A DNA stretch of 64,000 bases, taken from NCBI GenBank assembly GCA_035468985.1, contig DATISF010000058.1:1-64000 (forward strand), in the 5' to 3' direction. This document shows positions 24,245 to 33,076 of the stretch, in pieces. Each line of letters begins with the position of its first letter. Within the stretch, counting starts at the first letter, position 1. Source of the DNA: DASVHS01 sp035468985 (lineage in GTDB: Bacteria > Acidobacteriota > Thermoanaerobaculia > Gp7-AA8). The notes under the pieces are model-generated. The model was not told where the DNA came from, did not search any database, and saw only the letters and a list, made by a program, of their open reading frames with translations. Made by a program: the position numbers and the translations under genes.

Positions 24245-26350
24245 ATGGCGGATCCGAAAACCAAGTCAACGGTCGTAGACACCACCGAGCACCAGATTGC
24301 GGTCCACTGGAAGGAAGAGGAGCGCTTCAGCCCGTCGGCGAAGTTCATCGCCCAGGCCAATCTCACGGATCCTAAAATCAACGAGCGTTTTGCCGAGAAG
24401 AACTTTCCCAAGTGCTTCGAAGAATATGCGGACATGCTCACCTGGTACAAACGCTGGGATACGGTGCTGGACACCAATGATCCACCGTTCTGGAAGTGGT
24501 TCGTGGGCGGAAAGATCAATGCATCGTTCAACTGCATCGACCGGAATCTGGCGAAGTACAAGAACAAGGCGGCGCTGATCTTCGTCGGGGAGCCGGAGGA
24601 AGAAGATCCGGTGGCGATCACCTACGAGGAGCTCTACGTCCGTGTGAACGAATTCGCCGCGCTCCTGCGCGACTTCGCGGGACTGAAGGCTGGAGATCGC
24701 GTCACAGTTCACATGCCCATGGTCGCGGAGCTGCCGATCACCATGCTGGCCTGCGCGCGCCTGGGCGTGATCCATTCCGTGGTTTTCGGCGGGTTCAGCG
24801 GCGAGGCCTGTGGCCTGCGCGCGGCTGATTCCGGCAGCCATGTGCTCATCTACATGGACGGCTACTATCGCAGCGGCAAGATGATCGATCACAAGGCCGC
24901 CGCCGAGATCGCCGTCGCAGCAGCGGCAAAGGAAGGCCAGAAGGTCGACAAGATCCTGGTGTGGAGACGGCATCCCGGAAAGAACAGCTCGGCGACGCCC
25001 ATGGTCCAGGGACGCGACTTCTTCGTGGACGAGCTCCTGAAGAAGTATCGCGGCCAGCGTATCGATCCCGTTCCGATGGACTCGGAAGCGCCGCTCTTCC
25101 TGATGTACACGAGCGGCACCACTGGCAAACCGAAAGGCTGCCAGCATCGCACTGGCGGCTACCTCGCCTATGTGACCGGGACGTCGAAGTACATCCAGGA
25201 CATTCATCCGGAGGACACGTACTGGTGCATGGCCGACATCGGCTGGATCACCGGCCATTCCTACATCGTCTATGGTCCGCTGGCATTGGCGGCGACGTCG
25301 GTCCTCTACGAAGGAGTTCCCACCTTCCCGGACGCGGGACGTGTGTGGCGCATCGCGGAACGCCTTGATGTCAATATTTTCCACACGTCGCCGACGGCCA
25401 TTCGCATGCTTCGGAAGGCCGGCCCGGACGAGCCAAAGAAGTACCACTACCACTTCAAGCACATGACCACGGTGGGCGAGCCGATCGAGCCCGAGGTGTG
25501 GAAGTGGTACTACAAGGAAGTCGGCAAGGGCGAGGCCGTGATCGTGGACACGTGGTGGCAGACCGAGAATGGCGGATTCCTCTGCAGTACGAAACCTGCC
25601 ATCGATCTGATGAAACCGGGCAGCGCCGGACCTGGAGTGCCCGGCATCTACCCGGTCATCTACGACGAACAGGGCAAGGAGATGGCCGCGGGAACCGGAA
25701 AGGCCGGCAACATCTGCATCAAGAACCCCTGGCCGGGGATCTTTCAGACGATCTGGGGCGACCGGGAACGCTTCGTCAGGCAGTACTACGCCAAGTACTG
25801 CAAGGACACCAAGAGCAAGGATTGGCATGATTGGCCGTACTTCGCCGCAGACGGAGCCGTTCTGGCCGCCGACGGCTACTTCCGCATCCTCGGCCGTGTT
25901 GACGACGTCATCAATGTGGCGGGGCATCGCCTGGGGACGAAGGAGCTCGAGTCGGCCTGCCTCACCGTTCCGGAAGTCGCGGAAGCCGCGGTCGTGCCGG
26001 TTGTCGACGACGTCAAGGGGCGCGTGCCGGAGATCTACATTGCCCTCAAGCCGGGAATTGCGCCCTCCCAGGACATCAAGAACAGGGTGATCTCGACCAT
26101 CGAGACCATGATCGGCAAGATCGCCCGGCCCAAACAGGTGCACATCGTTCCCGACATGCCCAAGACCCGATCCGGAAAGATCATGCGCCGCGTTCTGGCC
26201 GGCATTTCCAACACGCTGGACACCGGTGACATCAGCACACTGGCCAATCCCGACGTGGTCGAGCAGATCCGTGTAGCCGTACAGGGCAAGGAGAAGGTGG
26301 CGACGAAGGAAGGGCCGGAAGACCTCAAGCAGTTCGGCAAAGAAGAGTAA
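24245..26350 (+). CDS. acs: Acetyl-CoA synthetase (AMP-forming)
   Basis: A 701-residue adenylate-forming enzyme that makes acetyl-CoA from acetate, ATP and CoA. It shows the N-terminal ACAS region (FPKCFEEYADMLTWYKRWDTV), the P-loop-like YTSGTTGKPKG (about residue 290), WWQTENGG, YFRILGRVDDVINVAGHR and the C-terminal catalytic lysine in KTRSGKIMRR, which is normally controlled by acetylation. The length is slightly above the usual 640-660 because of N- and C-terminal extensions. It is probably expressed with the preceding OFA transporter for acetate use. Other short acids such as propionate are possible substrates. Confidence 0.93.
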   Translation: MADPKTKSTVVDTTEHQIAVHWKEEERFSPSAKFIAQANLTDPKINERFAEKNFPKCFEEYADMLTWYKRWDTVLDTNDPPFWKWFVGGKINASFNCIDRNLAKYKNKAALIFVGEPEEEDPVAITYEELYVRVNEFAALLRDFAGLKAGDRVTVHMPMVAELPITMLACARLGVIHSVVFGGFSGEACGLRAADSGSHVLIYMDGYYRSGKMIDHKAAAEIAVAAAAKEGQKVDKILVWRRHPGKNSSATPMVQGRDFFVDELLKKYRGQRIDPVPMDSEAPLFLMYTSGTTGKPKGCQHRTGGYLAYVTGTSKYIQDIHPEDTYWCMADIGWITGHSYIVYGPLALAATSVLYEGVPTFPDAGRVWRIAERLDVNIFHTSPTAIRMLRKAGPDEPKKYHYHFKHMTTVGEPIEPEVWKWYYKEVGKGEAVIVDTWWQTENGGFLCSTKPAIDLMKPGSAGPGVPGIYPVIYDEQGKEMAAGTGKAGNICIKNPWPGIFQTIWGDRERFVRQYYAKYCKDTKSKDWHDWPYFAADGAVLAADGYFRILGRVDDVINVAGHRLGTKELESACLTVPEVAEAAVVPVVDDVKGRVPEIYIALKPGIAPSQDIKNRVISTIETMIGKIARPKQVHIVPDMPKTRSGKIMRRVLAGISNTLDTGDISTLANPDVVEQIRVAVQGKEKVATKEGPEDLKQFGKEE

Positions 26351-26381
26351 GCAAGATCCCGCCAGGAATCGTGTTCCGTGG

Positions 26382-26414
26382 AGCGGCGGCCGTCCCCGGC
26401 CGCCGCTTTTTTTT
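26382..26414 (+). terminator. Intrinsic terminator of acs
   Basis: A ten-base-pair GC stem (AGCGGCGGCC 26382-26391 against GGCCGCCGCT 26398-26407) with a six-base loop, followed by eight T residues (26407-26414). It starts with GTGGAGCGGCGG (26378), the left end of the dispersed palindromic family found at 992 and 46660, so a repeat copy seems to have been recruited as a terminator. Confidence 0.88.
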
Positions 26415-26422
26415 CGGCGCGA

Positions 26423-26965
26423 CTACAGGTCCACGAGGTAACCGGAGATCGTCGCCCCGTACGTCGTCAATCCCGCGCTGCTGTTGCGTCTGAACGTTGC
26501 GGTGACTGTCGTCCCCGGATCGGCGTACAGCCTCACCTGCTGACTGGCTCGGAACAACGCATCGCCGATGACGGCGTCCGGCTGCGGGTTCACGAGAAAG
26601 TCGTGCGTGGCGCCACCGAACGGACCGGCAGATGTGGTGATGTGGAACAGCTCGACGTGCTGCCCCGGCGGGACCTGGCCGCTCATGGAAACGAACTCGA
26701 TGACAAGTCTCTTGCCTACAGGGACCGTCGCAACGGTGAGCGTACTCACATTCGTGCCGTTCTGAGTGCCAACAGCGCCGACCTGGAAGGGCTGGCGCGC
26801 ATCACTCATATTGAGGACCGGCACCGGCTCCATGGTGGTGTTGACCACACGAACATCTTTGTCGCTGGGGATGGCATTCATCGCCACCGGGCTCGCCAGG
26901 AACAGCACGACAATCAAGGCCGAGAACCCCAATGCCGTGACCGCTGTTTTTCGAAGCCTGCTCAT
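26423..26965 (-). CDS. Exported hypothetical protein
   Basis: A 180-residue protein with an N-terminal hydrophobic segment (residues 10-28, VTALGFSALIVVLFLASPVA) that may be a signal peptide or anchor. The mature part is beta-rich and resembles a small carbohydrate-binding or jelly-roll module (GKRLVIEFVSMSGQVPPGQ, TTVTATFRRNSS), and I do not recognise it. The start is ATG 26965, with AAAGGAGATCAA just before it. The gene stops nine bases beyond the acs terminator, in convergent orientation. Confidence 0.7.
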   Translation of the reverse strand: MSRLRKTAVTALGFSALIVVLFLASPVAMNAIPSDKDVRVVNTTMEPVPVLNMSDARQPFQVGAVGTQNGTNVSTLTVATVPVGKRLVIEFVSMSGQVPPGQHVELFHITTSAGPFGGATHDFLVNPQPDAVIGDALFRASQQVRLYADPGTTVTATFRRNSSAGLTTYGATISGYLVDL

Positions 26966-27146
26966 TTGATCTCCTTTCGACCTCAACCTAGGTCTGGGAT
27001 CGGGAGCGCGAGCAGGATCCCGGTAGGAAAAGATTACTTCCACCTGTACCGAGTGGAGCGGCGGCCGTCCCGGCACCGCCATCGTTCGTTGCTACCCGAC
27101 GTAGAAAATCTTGCTCCCTGCATCCCGCCGAGGGAACCTCGGAGCG

Positions 27147-27299
27147 GTGAAACTACTAGATCGTGTCCGGATGACCTTGAGGGCGAAGCATTCCAGCATC
27201 CGGACGGAGGAGTCGTTCGTTCTCTGGGCGAGGCGCTTCATTCTCTTTCAGGGAAGGCGCCATCCGAGCGCGATGGGAGCTTGCCTTGCCATTTCGTCA
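27147..27299 (+). pseudogene. Truncated integron-integrase-like tyrosine recombinase
   Basis: From GTG 27147 the frame reads VKLLDRVRMTLRAKHSSIRT then EESFVLWARRFILFQGRRHP and SAMGA. This is the N-terminal SAM-like DNA-binding domain of integron integrases and related XerC/D recombinases (consensus LLDQVR..IR..HYSIRTE.AYV.W..RFI.FHG.RHP..MG). After about 48 codons the similarity stops and no catalytic domain (R..H-x-x-R..Y) follows, because the space is occupied by the 3' end of the convergent hydrolase gene. It is a decayed mobile-element gene. Confidence 0.72.
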
Positions 27300-28340
27300 G
27301 CGCGGCGGGTTCCTTGTGAGCTCCACGACCTCCCGGATTGCTTCGACGACCTTTGCGGACTGATCCACGGCAATGAAGTGCCCGCTCTTTTCGACGAATC
27401 GCTGCCGGCCGCGGGTCGACTCGGTCGCCAACTCGCGGTGAAGGTCCACCCAGATGGCGTATTGCGCGGCTTCTTCGCCGACGGGGGGCTTCTCCTCTCG
27501 ATGCGTCAGTACGATCAGGGGTCGATTGCCGAGAGGAGTGCTGCCGGCCGACATCCGCGCCTTCCGCAGTTGTGAAAAGCTCTGCTCGATCGCGGCCGTC
27601 TCCGCGAAGATCGAGTCGACTGCGCTCGTCCGGTAGCCGACGGCAGCAGCCGCAGCCTCCTGGTCAGGCGGCAGCACGTTCATTCCGGCGATGTCCACCG
27701 GCATTCCGGCCAGACGCATGATCCCGAGTCTGGACGCGAGCTGGAAGATCCGCAGAAACGCGGCTCTCGGAGTCGTCGAGGGAGCGCGCTTGAACTGCTC
27801 CTCGTGCGCCGGATCAACGAGAACGAGTGCCGCGACCTCCTCCGGGTATCGGAAGGCATACAGGCGGGCATTGCATCCTCCGAAAGAAGCACCCACCAGC
27901 ACGTACGGCCTGGGCAGCCCAGACCTCTCGAGGAGTTGATGCAACTCGTCGACGATCTCTCCGCTGGTTGGCGGAGAAGTCCCCGCGTCGCTCCACCCGT
28001 ACCCGGCGCGATCGAAGGAGAATGTTCCCGTGAACTTCGCCACTTCCGGTTGCACCAGAGCCCAGCCGAGGGAGGAGGCACCGATCGGCGCGTCAAAGAC
28101 GACCGTTGGCGTTCCCGCGCCCTCGACACGGCAGTGAAGGCGGTGAGATCCGATCGTCACGATCTTGCCGGGAGGCGGAAAGCGGCGCATGTCCCGGGCG
28201 GTAGCGACACGCTGAAAGATCGCGCCCGCGAGTGAGAGGACCACGACAAGAATCGCCCCGCCGGCAAGAGCGCGCTTCACAAAGGTCCAGAGTTTCGGAA
28301 CGAACCCCTTCCCTTTGCTCTCAGGTCTCATATGGCTCAT
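27297..28340 (-). CDS. Membrane-anchored alpha/beta hydrolase
   Basis: A 347-residue hydrolase. An N-terminal membrane segment (about residues 18-40, ALAGGAILVVVLSLAGAIF) precedes the catalytic domain. The nucleophile elbow is GASFGG (Ser near residue 155) and the C-terminal His lies in KSGHFIAVDQ; the acid is probably an Asp in the intervening region. FDAPIGASSLGWALVQPEVA and FDRAGYGWSD place it with haloperoxidase/BioH-like hydrolases of unknown substrate. ATG 28340 follows GAGGAG by three to four bases; ATG 28331 is an alternative. Confidence 0.82.
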   Translation of the reverse strand: MSHMRPESKGKGFVPKLWTFVKRALAGGAILVVVLSLAGAIFQRVATARDMRRFPPPGKIVTIGSHRLHCRVEGAGTPTVVFDAPIGASSLGWALVQPEVAKFTGTFSFDRAGYGWSDAGTSPPTSGEIVDELHQLLERSGLPRPYVLVGASFGGCNARLYAFRYPEEVAALVLVDPAHEEQFKRAPSTTPRAAFLRIFQLASRLGIMRLAGMPVDIAGMNVLPPDQEAAAAAVGYRTSAVDSIFAETAAIEQSFSQLRKARMSAGSTPLGNRPLIVLTHREEKPPVGEEAAQYAIWVDLHRELATESTRGRQRFVEKSGHFIAVDQSAKVVEAIREVVELTRNPPR

Positions 28341-28672
28341 GCGCTCCTCAGCTGATGGGTGACCCTCATCTCTCGGCGTACCGCCAGACAGCGACATCAT
28401 GATCCACGGCGTGCCGAACTGCCCATGCTGGCTCGGAGTCAATCTTGCGGCGCGGCCTGCGGACGCGAACCTTCACCACCCCGAGGGAAATCCCCGTTCA
28501 GGGACTCGCCGCCTGACTTCGCCGGCACCGCCGCGGCCGCGATGTTTCAAGCTGCTAACATTCCGTGCGCGGGCCGCGCCGCTGAACGGCAGGCCCGTGA
28601 TGCGTCACAAGGTGACTATGATGTCGGCGCTGGTGTACAACGCTCCAGGCGGCGATCCGTGAGTCAGTGGCG
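28341..28672. other. Intergenic region without recognised gene
   Basis: About 330 bases between divergent hydrolase and acetyltransferase genes. Near its right end (28621-28664) a frame reads MMSALVYNAPGGDP and stops, which looks like the first residues of a quinone-oxidoreductase-type protein but is too short to call. Otherwise I see nothing in it. Confidence 0.4.
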
Positions 28673-29128
28673 ATGAGCGAATCGATGACGATTCGCAGAG
28701 CTCGATCTTCCGACCGGGACGCCTTGCTCGAGATCTGGCTGCGTTCCGTCCGCGCCTCGCATACGTTCCTGACTGAGGACGAGATCCAGTCGCTTCTTCC
28801 ATCCGTTCGCGATTACTTGGCACTCCCCGATCTCGAGCTCTGGGTCCTATGCACGGAATCCAGTCGTCCTGCTGGCTTCATGGGCCTGTCCGGAGCCGTC
28901 GTCGACGCGCTGTTCCTTGCGCCTGAGCGCTTCCGCCAGGGCGGCGGCACACTGCTCCTGGACCACGCCCGCCGTCTCAAAGGACCGCTCTCGGTTGACG
29001 TCAACGAGCAGAATCCCGAAGCACTGCAGTTCTACCTCGCGCGTGGATTCAACGTCGTCGGCCGGTCGCCCGTCGACGCCGACGGGCGACCGTTCCCGCT
29101 TCTTCATCTCCGTGAGGCCGGTGGCTGA
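28673..29128 (+). CDS. GNAT-family N-acetyltransferase
   Basis: A 151-residue GNAT protein. It opens with MTIRRARSSDRDALLEIW, the usual first strand and helix. The acetyl-CoA loop appears in modified form as RFRQGGGTLLLDHA (consensus Q/R-x-x-G-x-G/A), and the C terminus has NEQNPEALQFYLARGFNVVGR. The pattern matches YjaB/PhnO-like acetyltransferases. The acceptor is unknown. ATG 28673 was preferred to GTG 28667. It shares one base with the following small gene. Confidence 0.85.
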   Translation: MSESMTIRRARSSDRDALLEIWLRSVRASHTFLTEDEIQSLLPSVRDYLALPDLELWVLCTESSRPAGFMGLSGAVVDALFLAPERFRQGGGTLLLDHARRLKGPLSVDVNEQNPEALQFYLARGFNVVGRSPVDADGRPFPLLHLREAGG

Positions 29129-29397
29129 TGGGTCGGGCTCATCCCGCGTTCTTCGTCATCTTTCTCGCGATCCTGGCGCCGCTGGGAGCGGTTGTCGTCG
29201 TCTCAGCGCTGCTGCTTTTCGGTGTCCAACCGCATCTCGTGTTTGCTCCCGGCTGGGCAGTGAAATCGCTCCTCGAGGTCTGCGGCGTGCGCGCCCCCAA
29301 TGCAGTGGGCGTCGCCTGCACCGTGGGTCTGTGGTGGCTTCTGATCGTGGCGATTGGTCTTGCGTGGGAGCGGCGTGGAAGGCGACACATTCCGTGA
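29128..29397 (+). CDS. Small membrane protein
   Basis: An 89-residue protein with two hydrophobic helices (residues about 8-30 and 58-78) and basic ends. The ATG overlaps the previous TGA (TGATG), so translation is probably coupled to the acetyltransferase. I know of no family. Short two-helix proteins like this are easily over-called, so the overlap is the main support. Confidence 0.55.
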   Translation: MGRAHPAFFVIFLAILAPLGAVVVVSALLLFGVQPHLVFAPGWAVKSLLEVCGVRAPNAVGVACTVGLWWLLIVAIGLAWERRGRRHIP

Positions 29398-29499
29398 ATC
29401 CGAACGCCGGTCAGCCGCTCGTTCGGCCGCAACATTCCCGTGTTTCCGGATCAAAGCCCGCGCGAAAGACTCCTGCGCCATCGTCAACGCGCGTCCACA

Positions 29500-29762
29500 C
29501 GACTTGCGCCTGCCGCCGGACATCGAGCTGGCTGCCGCCTCGCTGCTGGTGGGCCACGCGCCCGACTCGGTTCTCAACGAGACCACGGGCGAGCAGCAGC
29601 TCCGCGAAGCGCAGACCGAGGGGGGCGACTCTGGGTGGCGCTTGCCGATGACACTGCCGTCGGATTCGCCCACGTCAAGCTTCTCGACCCCGGATGGCGC
29701 ATCTGGAGGAGATCGACGTTCACCCCGATCACGGGAGGCGCGGCCTCCATCACGCGCGCTGA
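29500..29762 (+). pseudogene. Frameshifted GNAT acetyltransferase remnant
   Basis: Three successive frames together spell a GNAT domain: PPDIELAAASLLVGHAPDSV around 29510-29600, then RLWVALADDTAVGFAHVKLL around 29630-29690, then MAHLEEIDVHPDHGRRGLHH (29694-29759), ending at TGA 29760-29762. The last block contains the acetyl-CoA-binding HPDHGRRGLG-type motif, but the protein stops directly after it. At least two frameshifts and a C-terminal loss are needed to explain this, so the gene is dead unless sequencing errors are responsible. Confidence 0.75.
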
Positions 29763-29780
29763 GTCGTCATGAAGCGGGAT

Positions 29781-30152
29781 TTACATCGCGCCGCCGACGA
29801 GTAACTCCAGGCGATGACCATCCGGATCCAGAACGATCGCTCCGAAGTAATCCGCACTGATGTCCGGCCGCAAGCCGGGCTCACGGACGGTCGTGCCGCC
29901 GGACGCGCACGCCGCCGCGTGCGCCTCGATCACGGCGGAGCGCGTCGGTCCGGCGAACGCGACGTGCATGCCCGCGATCGGCTGAACGGACGTTGCCGGG
30001 TAGAGCCAGAACGTGCGATCGGTCCCCGGGCCGAACGAGGCTTCCTTCTCGCTGGCATGCTGCAGCGCGAAACCGAGGGGCTCGAACGTTCGCCGGTAGA
30101 ACTCCACGGAACGGGACAGGTCGGTCGTGCCGAGTGAGAGGTGATCGATCAT
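29781..30152 (-). CDS. VOC-family (glyoxalase-like) protein
   Basis: A 123-residue vicinal-oxygen-chelate protein. The first metal ligand is probably H4 in MIDHLSLGTTDLSRSVEFY; a second His occurs in MHVAF and the C-terminal Glu in DPDGHRLELL. The pattern DYFGAIVLDPDGHRLE is standard for lactoylglutathione-lyase-like or dioxygenase-like VOC proteins. The substrate is unknown. The start ATG 30152 begins the conserved first strand. Confidence 0.85.
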   Translation of the reverse strand: MIDHLSLGTTDLSRSVEFYRRTFEPLGFALQHASEKEASFGPGTDRTFWLYPATSVQPIAGMHVAFAGPTRSAVIEAHAAACASGGTTVREPGLRPDISADYFGAIVLDPDGHRLELLVGGAM

Positions 30153-30279
30153 CGTGTCCTCCGCATCTGAGTATCTCACCCGACTCGAGGCCGTAAAGTC
30201 GCGCTCAGGCAAACGATTGTCACGATTGTTTCACCCTCACGTCGGAGTTCGATCATCGGACGGCGCGTACGATCCGTCG

Positions 30280-30762
30280 ATGGAGTCCATCCGCACCCGC
30301 TGTTTCGCATTGTGCGTCGCAACCGTGTTCTCGCTTCCTGCAGTCGCCGCTGATGCCGCGCTCTCCCCTGCCGATGCCGCCATCGTGCGGGCGCTCGATT
30401 CCGAGTATGTCAGCGCGTGGAAGGCCAACGATCGCACGGCAGTGCTCGATCTGTTTACGGCCAACGCGGTCATCCTCCCGCAGAATCACCAGGCGATCGG
30501 CGGACTGCGGAACGTCGCCGCGTTCTGGTGGCCGGCCGGGGCCAGAACGACGATCACGAGTTTCGATCACACGCTCCTCGAGATCGGCGGCAGCGGAGAA
30601 TTCGCGTTCACGAGAGGCACCTATCGATTCACATTCGATTACGAAGCGAACGGCCACACGCAGAAGCTCGCGAACCGCGGCAACTATCTGATGTTGATGC
30701 GCCGGACGAATGGAGTCTGGAAGATCACGCACCGCATGTGGGCGGATCTTCCGCGCAAATGA
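30280..30762 (+). CDS. Exported NTF2-like (DUF4440/SnoaL type) protein
   Basis: A 160-residue protein with a signal peptide (residues 1-25, FALCVATVFSLPAVAADA) and a single NTF2-like domain (about 30-158): ADAAIVRALDSEYVSAWKAN, then DLFTANAVILPQNH, and the closing RTNGVWKITHRMWADLP. Such domains act as small ligand-binding or enzymatic cups, and no catalytic residues can be assigned. ATG 30280 places the signal peptide properly. Its stop overlaps the start of the disrupted DoxX gene by four bases. Confidence 0.78.
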   Translation: MESIRTRCFALCVATVFSLPAVAADAALSPADAAIVRALDSEYVSAWKANDRTAVLDLFTANAVILPQNHQAIGGLRNVAAFWWPAGARTTITSFDHTLLEIGGSGEFAFTRGTYRFTFDYEANGHTQKLANRGNYLMLMRRTNGVWKITHRMWADLPRK

Positions 30763-31217
30763 AGCCGATGGACAAGAGCCTCCTTCCTCTCCGCCTAATG
30801 ATCGGATTCGGTTTTGCGGCGCACGGCTACGCCAAGCTCAGTCGAGGTCCAGAATTTCGCGCTGATTCTCCGATCGATCGGAGTTCCGCAACCGCACCTG
30901 ATGGCGTGGGCGACATCCCTCCTCGACTTCATCGGAGGGATTTGCGTCATGGCCGGAGCATTCGTACTCCCGCTCACGGTCCCTCTGGCGGTGGTCATGC
31001 TGACGGCCATGTTCACCGGTCACGTTCCATACGACTTTTCGTCGATCCGCCTCAAGTCCGTGAGCGCCTCGGGCGCGGCATTCGGCCCGATCGGCTACGA
31101 GATGAATCTTCTCTCCTTCGCGGCCTGCCGACGCTGGCGCTGGCTGGATTAGATACGCCGTCTGTCGATCGCTTCCTGAAAGCGCGGAAAGACCACTCGC
31201 GCCCTGAGGCGTGCTGA
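30759..31217 (+). pseudogene. DoxX-family membrane protein with two compensating frameshifts
   Basis: The start (ATG 30759, MDKSLLPLRLMIGFGFAAHG) and the end (LPTLALAGLDTPSVDRFLKA up to TGA 31217) are in one frame. The middle (NFALILRSIGVPQPHLMAWA through FGPIGYEMNLLSF, about 30852-31118) is in another. Spliced together they give one DoxX-type four-helix protein of about 150 residues. The frame changes lie near 30850 and near 31120 (a single missing G in GCGGCCTG would explain the second). Either the gene is dead or there are assembly errors. DoxX proteins are linked to thiosulfate and oxidative-stress handling. Confidence 0.8.
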
Positions 31218-31380
31218 GCGCCACCTTCGTTTTCGCCCATGATGTGTTCTTCTTCGCCCAGTAATGGAAATTCCTGCCTTTCCCACGATATTGATGCGTA
31301 CCCCCATAATTCGACAGAGTATCCGACAAAGTTTGGCATAATCACCATGTCCCACCTCAGGTTAGGAATCGGAGGGGTAT

Positions 31381-33057
31381 ATGACCCAAACCCACGCTCG
31401 GGTGTCCGCGATCTTTTCGTTTCTGGCGCTCGCGATTTCCGTCGCTGCGTTCGCAGCGAAACCGGGCTTCGCAGCACCGGCCATCGGTGACCCCAACATC
31501 TCGGCTTCGGCCATTCAGTGGCAGACTTCAGGCGCTTATGAGCGTCTGATCCTGACCGTGAGCAGTCCGGACGGCTATTCGCTGTCGAAGGAATTCGAAG
31601 CGGGACGCGCCGCGACGCTGCGCGTGCAGGAACTCGGCGCGAAAGTTCCCGCCGACGGCCAATACACGTGGGAGCTGCGCGTGGTGCCGCACGTATCCGC
31701 GGAGACCAGGCAGCAGCTCGCCGCCGCACGCGAGGCGGGCGATGATCAGGCCGCCGCACGCATCCAGGCCGAAGCAGGTCTGAACCGCGACATCGTCAGG
31801 TCGGGCGCATTCGCGGTCCTGGGCGGATCATTCGTGGTCAGCGAAGGCGAAGAACCGGCAACGCCCGGCGGCCGCAAGGTTGCCGCTGATGCGCTGAAGC
31901 CGGTGACACAGGATGTCGTTACTGCTGACGACGAGATCATCCAGGGCAGCCTCTGCGTCGGCCTCGACTGCGTCGTCAACGAGAGCTTCGGATTCGACAC
32001 GATCCGGCTCAAAGAGAACAACACCCGAATCAAGTTCGACGACACCTCCACCTCCGCCGGATTCCCGGCGAACGACTGGCAGTTGACGGCGAACGACTCC
32101 GCCAGCGGCGGCGCGAACAAGTTCTCCATCGACGACACCACGAACAACAAGACTCCGTTCACGATCACCGGGAACGCACCGACAAACTCGATCTTTGTTG
32201 CCAACAGTGGAAAGGTCGGCTTCCGGACAGCGGCGCCGGTTCTCGATCTCCACATCACCACCGGCGACACGCCGGCCATTCGTCAGGAGCAGACCGCCGC
32301 CAGCGGCTTCACGGCGCAGACGTGGGACATCGGCGCGAACGAGGCGAACTGGTTCGTCCGCGACGTCACTGGCGGCTCGCGTTTGCCGCTCCGCATCCGC
32401 CCCGGAGCGCCGACCAGCTCGATCGACATCAGTGCATCCGGAAACGTCGGAATCGGAACGGCCAGCCCGACGAACGGAAGAATCGCTGTCAAGGGCTCGG
32501 GCTGGTTCGAGAACGGCACGACGGATCATGCCGTTCGCATCGTACCGGGAACCACCGGTGGCTCTCACCTGATTGACTCGAACTATTCATTGACAGGAAC
32601 CTTCCTGGCGCTGCGGCTCAGTGCGAATGCCAGCTCATTTCCCAATGAGCTCTACCTCGGCACCGACGGCAACATCGGCATTGGGACATCGAGCCCGGCA
32701 AATCCGATTCAGCACAGCAGCGGCGCAATTCTCACAGCCGGCGGTGTATGGCAGAACGCATCCAGCCGCGAGCTCAAGGAAGACATTTGTCCCCTCGGGG
32801 TGGATGAGGCGCGTGCGACGTTGCTGCACCTCGATCCCGTCACGTTCGCATACAAAATCGATCCGCAGGAGCATCACGCCGGCTTCATCGCGGAGGATGT
32901 TCCCGACCTCGTCGCCGCAAAGGATCGCAAGTCCTTGAGCGCGATGGATATCGTCGCCGTTCTGACGAAAGTAACTCAGGAGCAGCAGAAGGTCATCGAT
33001 CAACTCTCCAAGCGCGTCGAGCAACTCGAAAAAGACGCTCAGAATTCGCAGAAGTAG
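31381..33057 (+). CDS. Secreted protein with C-terminal S74 intramolecular chaperone
   Basis: A 558-residue exported protein (signal peptide about residues 1-31, ending FAAPA). The N-terminal domain is beta-rich, followed by head-fibre-like repeats (GNVGIGTASPTNGRI, GNIGIGTSSPANPI). The C terminus (about 455-550) is a peptidase S74 chaperone: SSRELKEDI with the Ser/Lys pair, LDPVTFAYKIDPQEHHAGFIAEDVP, SLSAMDIVAVL and a terminal coiled coil (VTQEQQKVIDQLSKRVEQLE). S74 domains trimerise fibre proteins and then cut themselves off. They are typical of phage tail spikes, but no other phage gene is nearby, so this is probably a cell-surface trimeric fibre. Confidence 0.85.
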   Translation: MTQTHARVSAIFSFLALAISVAAFAAKPGFAAPAIGDPNISASAIQWQTSGAYERLILTVSSPDGYSLSKEFEAGRAATLRVQELGAKVPADGQYTWELRVVPHVSAETRQQLAAAREAGDDQAAARIQAEAGLNRDIVRSGAFAVLGGSFVVSEGEEPATPGGRKVAADALKPVTQDVVTADDEIIQGSLCVGLDCVVNESFGFDTIRLKENNTRIKFDDTSTSAGFPANDWQLTANDSASGGANKFSIDDTTNNKTPFTITGNAPTNSIFVANSGKVGFRTAAPVLDLHITTGDTPAIRQEQTAASGFTAQTWDIGANEANWFVRDVTGGSRLPLRIRPGAPTSSIDISASGNVGIGTASPTNGRIAVKGSGWFENGTTDHAVRIVPGTTGGSHLIDSNYSLTGTFLALRLSANASSFPNELYLGTDGNIGIGTSSPANPIQHSSGAILTAGGVWQNASSRELKEDICPLGVDEARATLLHLDPVTFAYKIDPQEHHAGFIAEDVPDLVAAKDRKSLSAMDIVAVLTKVTQEQQKVIDQLSKRVEQLEKDAQNSQK

Positions 33058-33076
33058 GGATTAGCGGGGTGTCGCG

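Noticed and set aside
24266..26143. A 625-residue open frame on the minus strand opposite acs
   Set aside because: It is antisense to a fully conserved acetyl-CoA synthetase and has His/Asp/Val-rich composition typical of GC-rich shadow frames.
28621..28664. Peptide SALVYNAPGG resembling the start of a quinone oxidoreductase
   Set aside because: Only about ten residues match before a stop codon; too short to call even a remnant.
31381..33057. Prophage tail-fibre gene
   Set aside because: An S74 domain alone suggests phage, but a bacterial signal peptide is present and no phage structural, lysis or integrase gene lies nearby.
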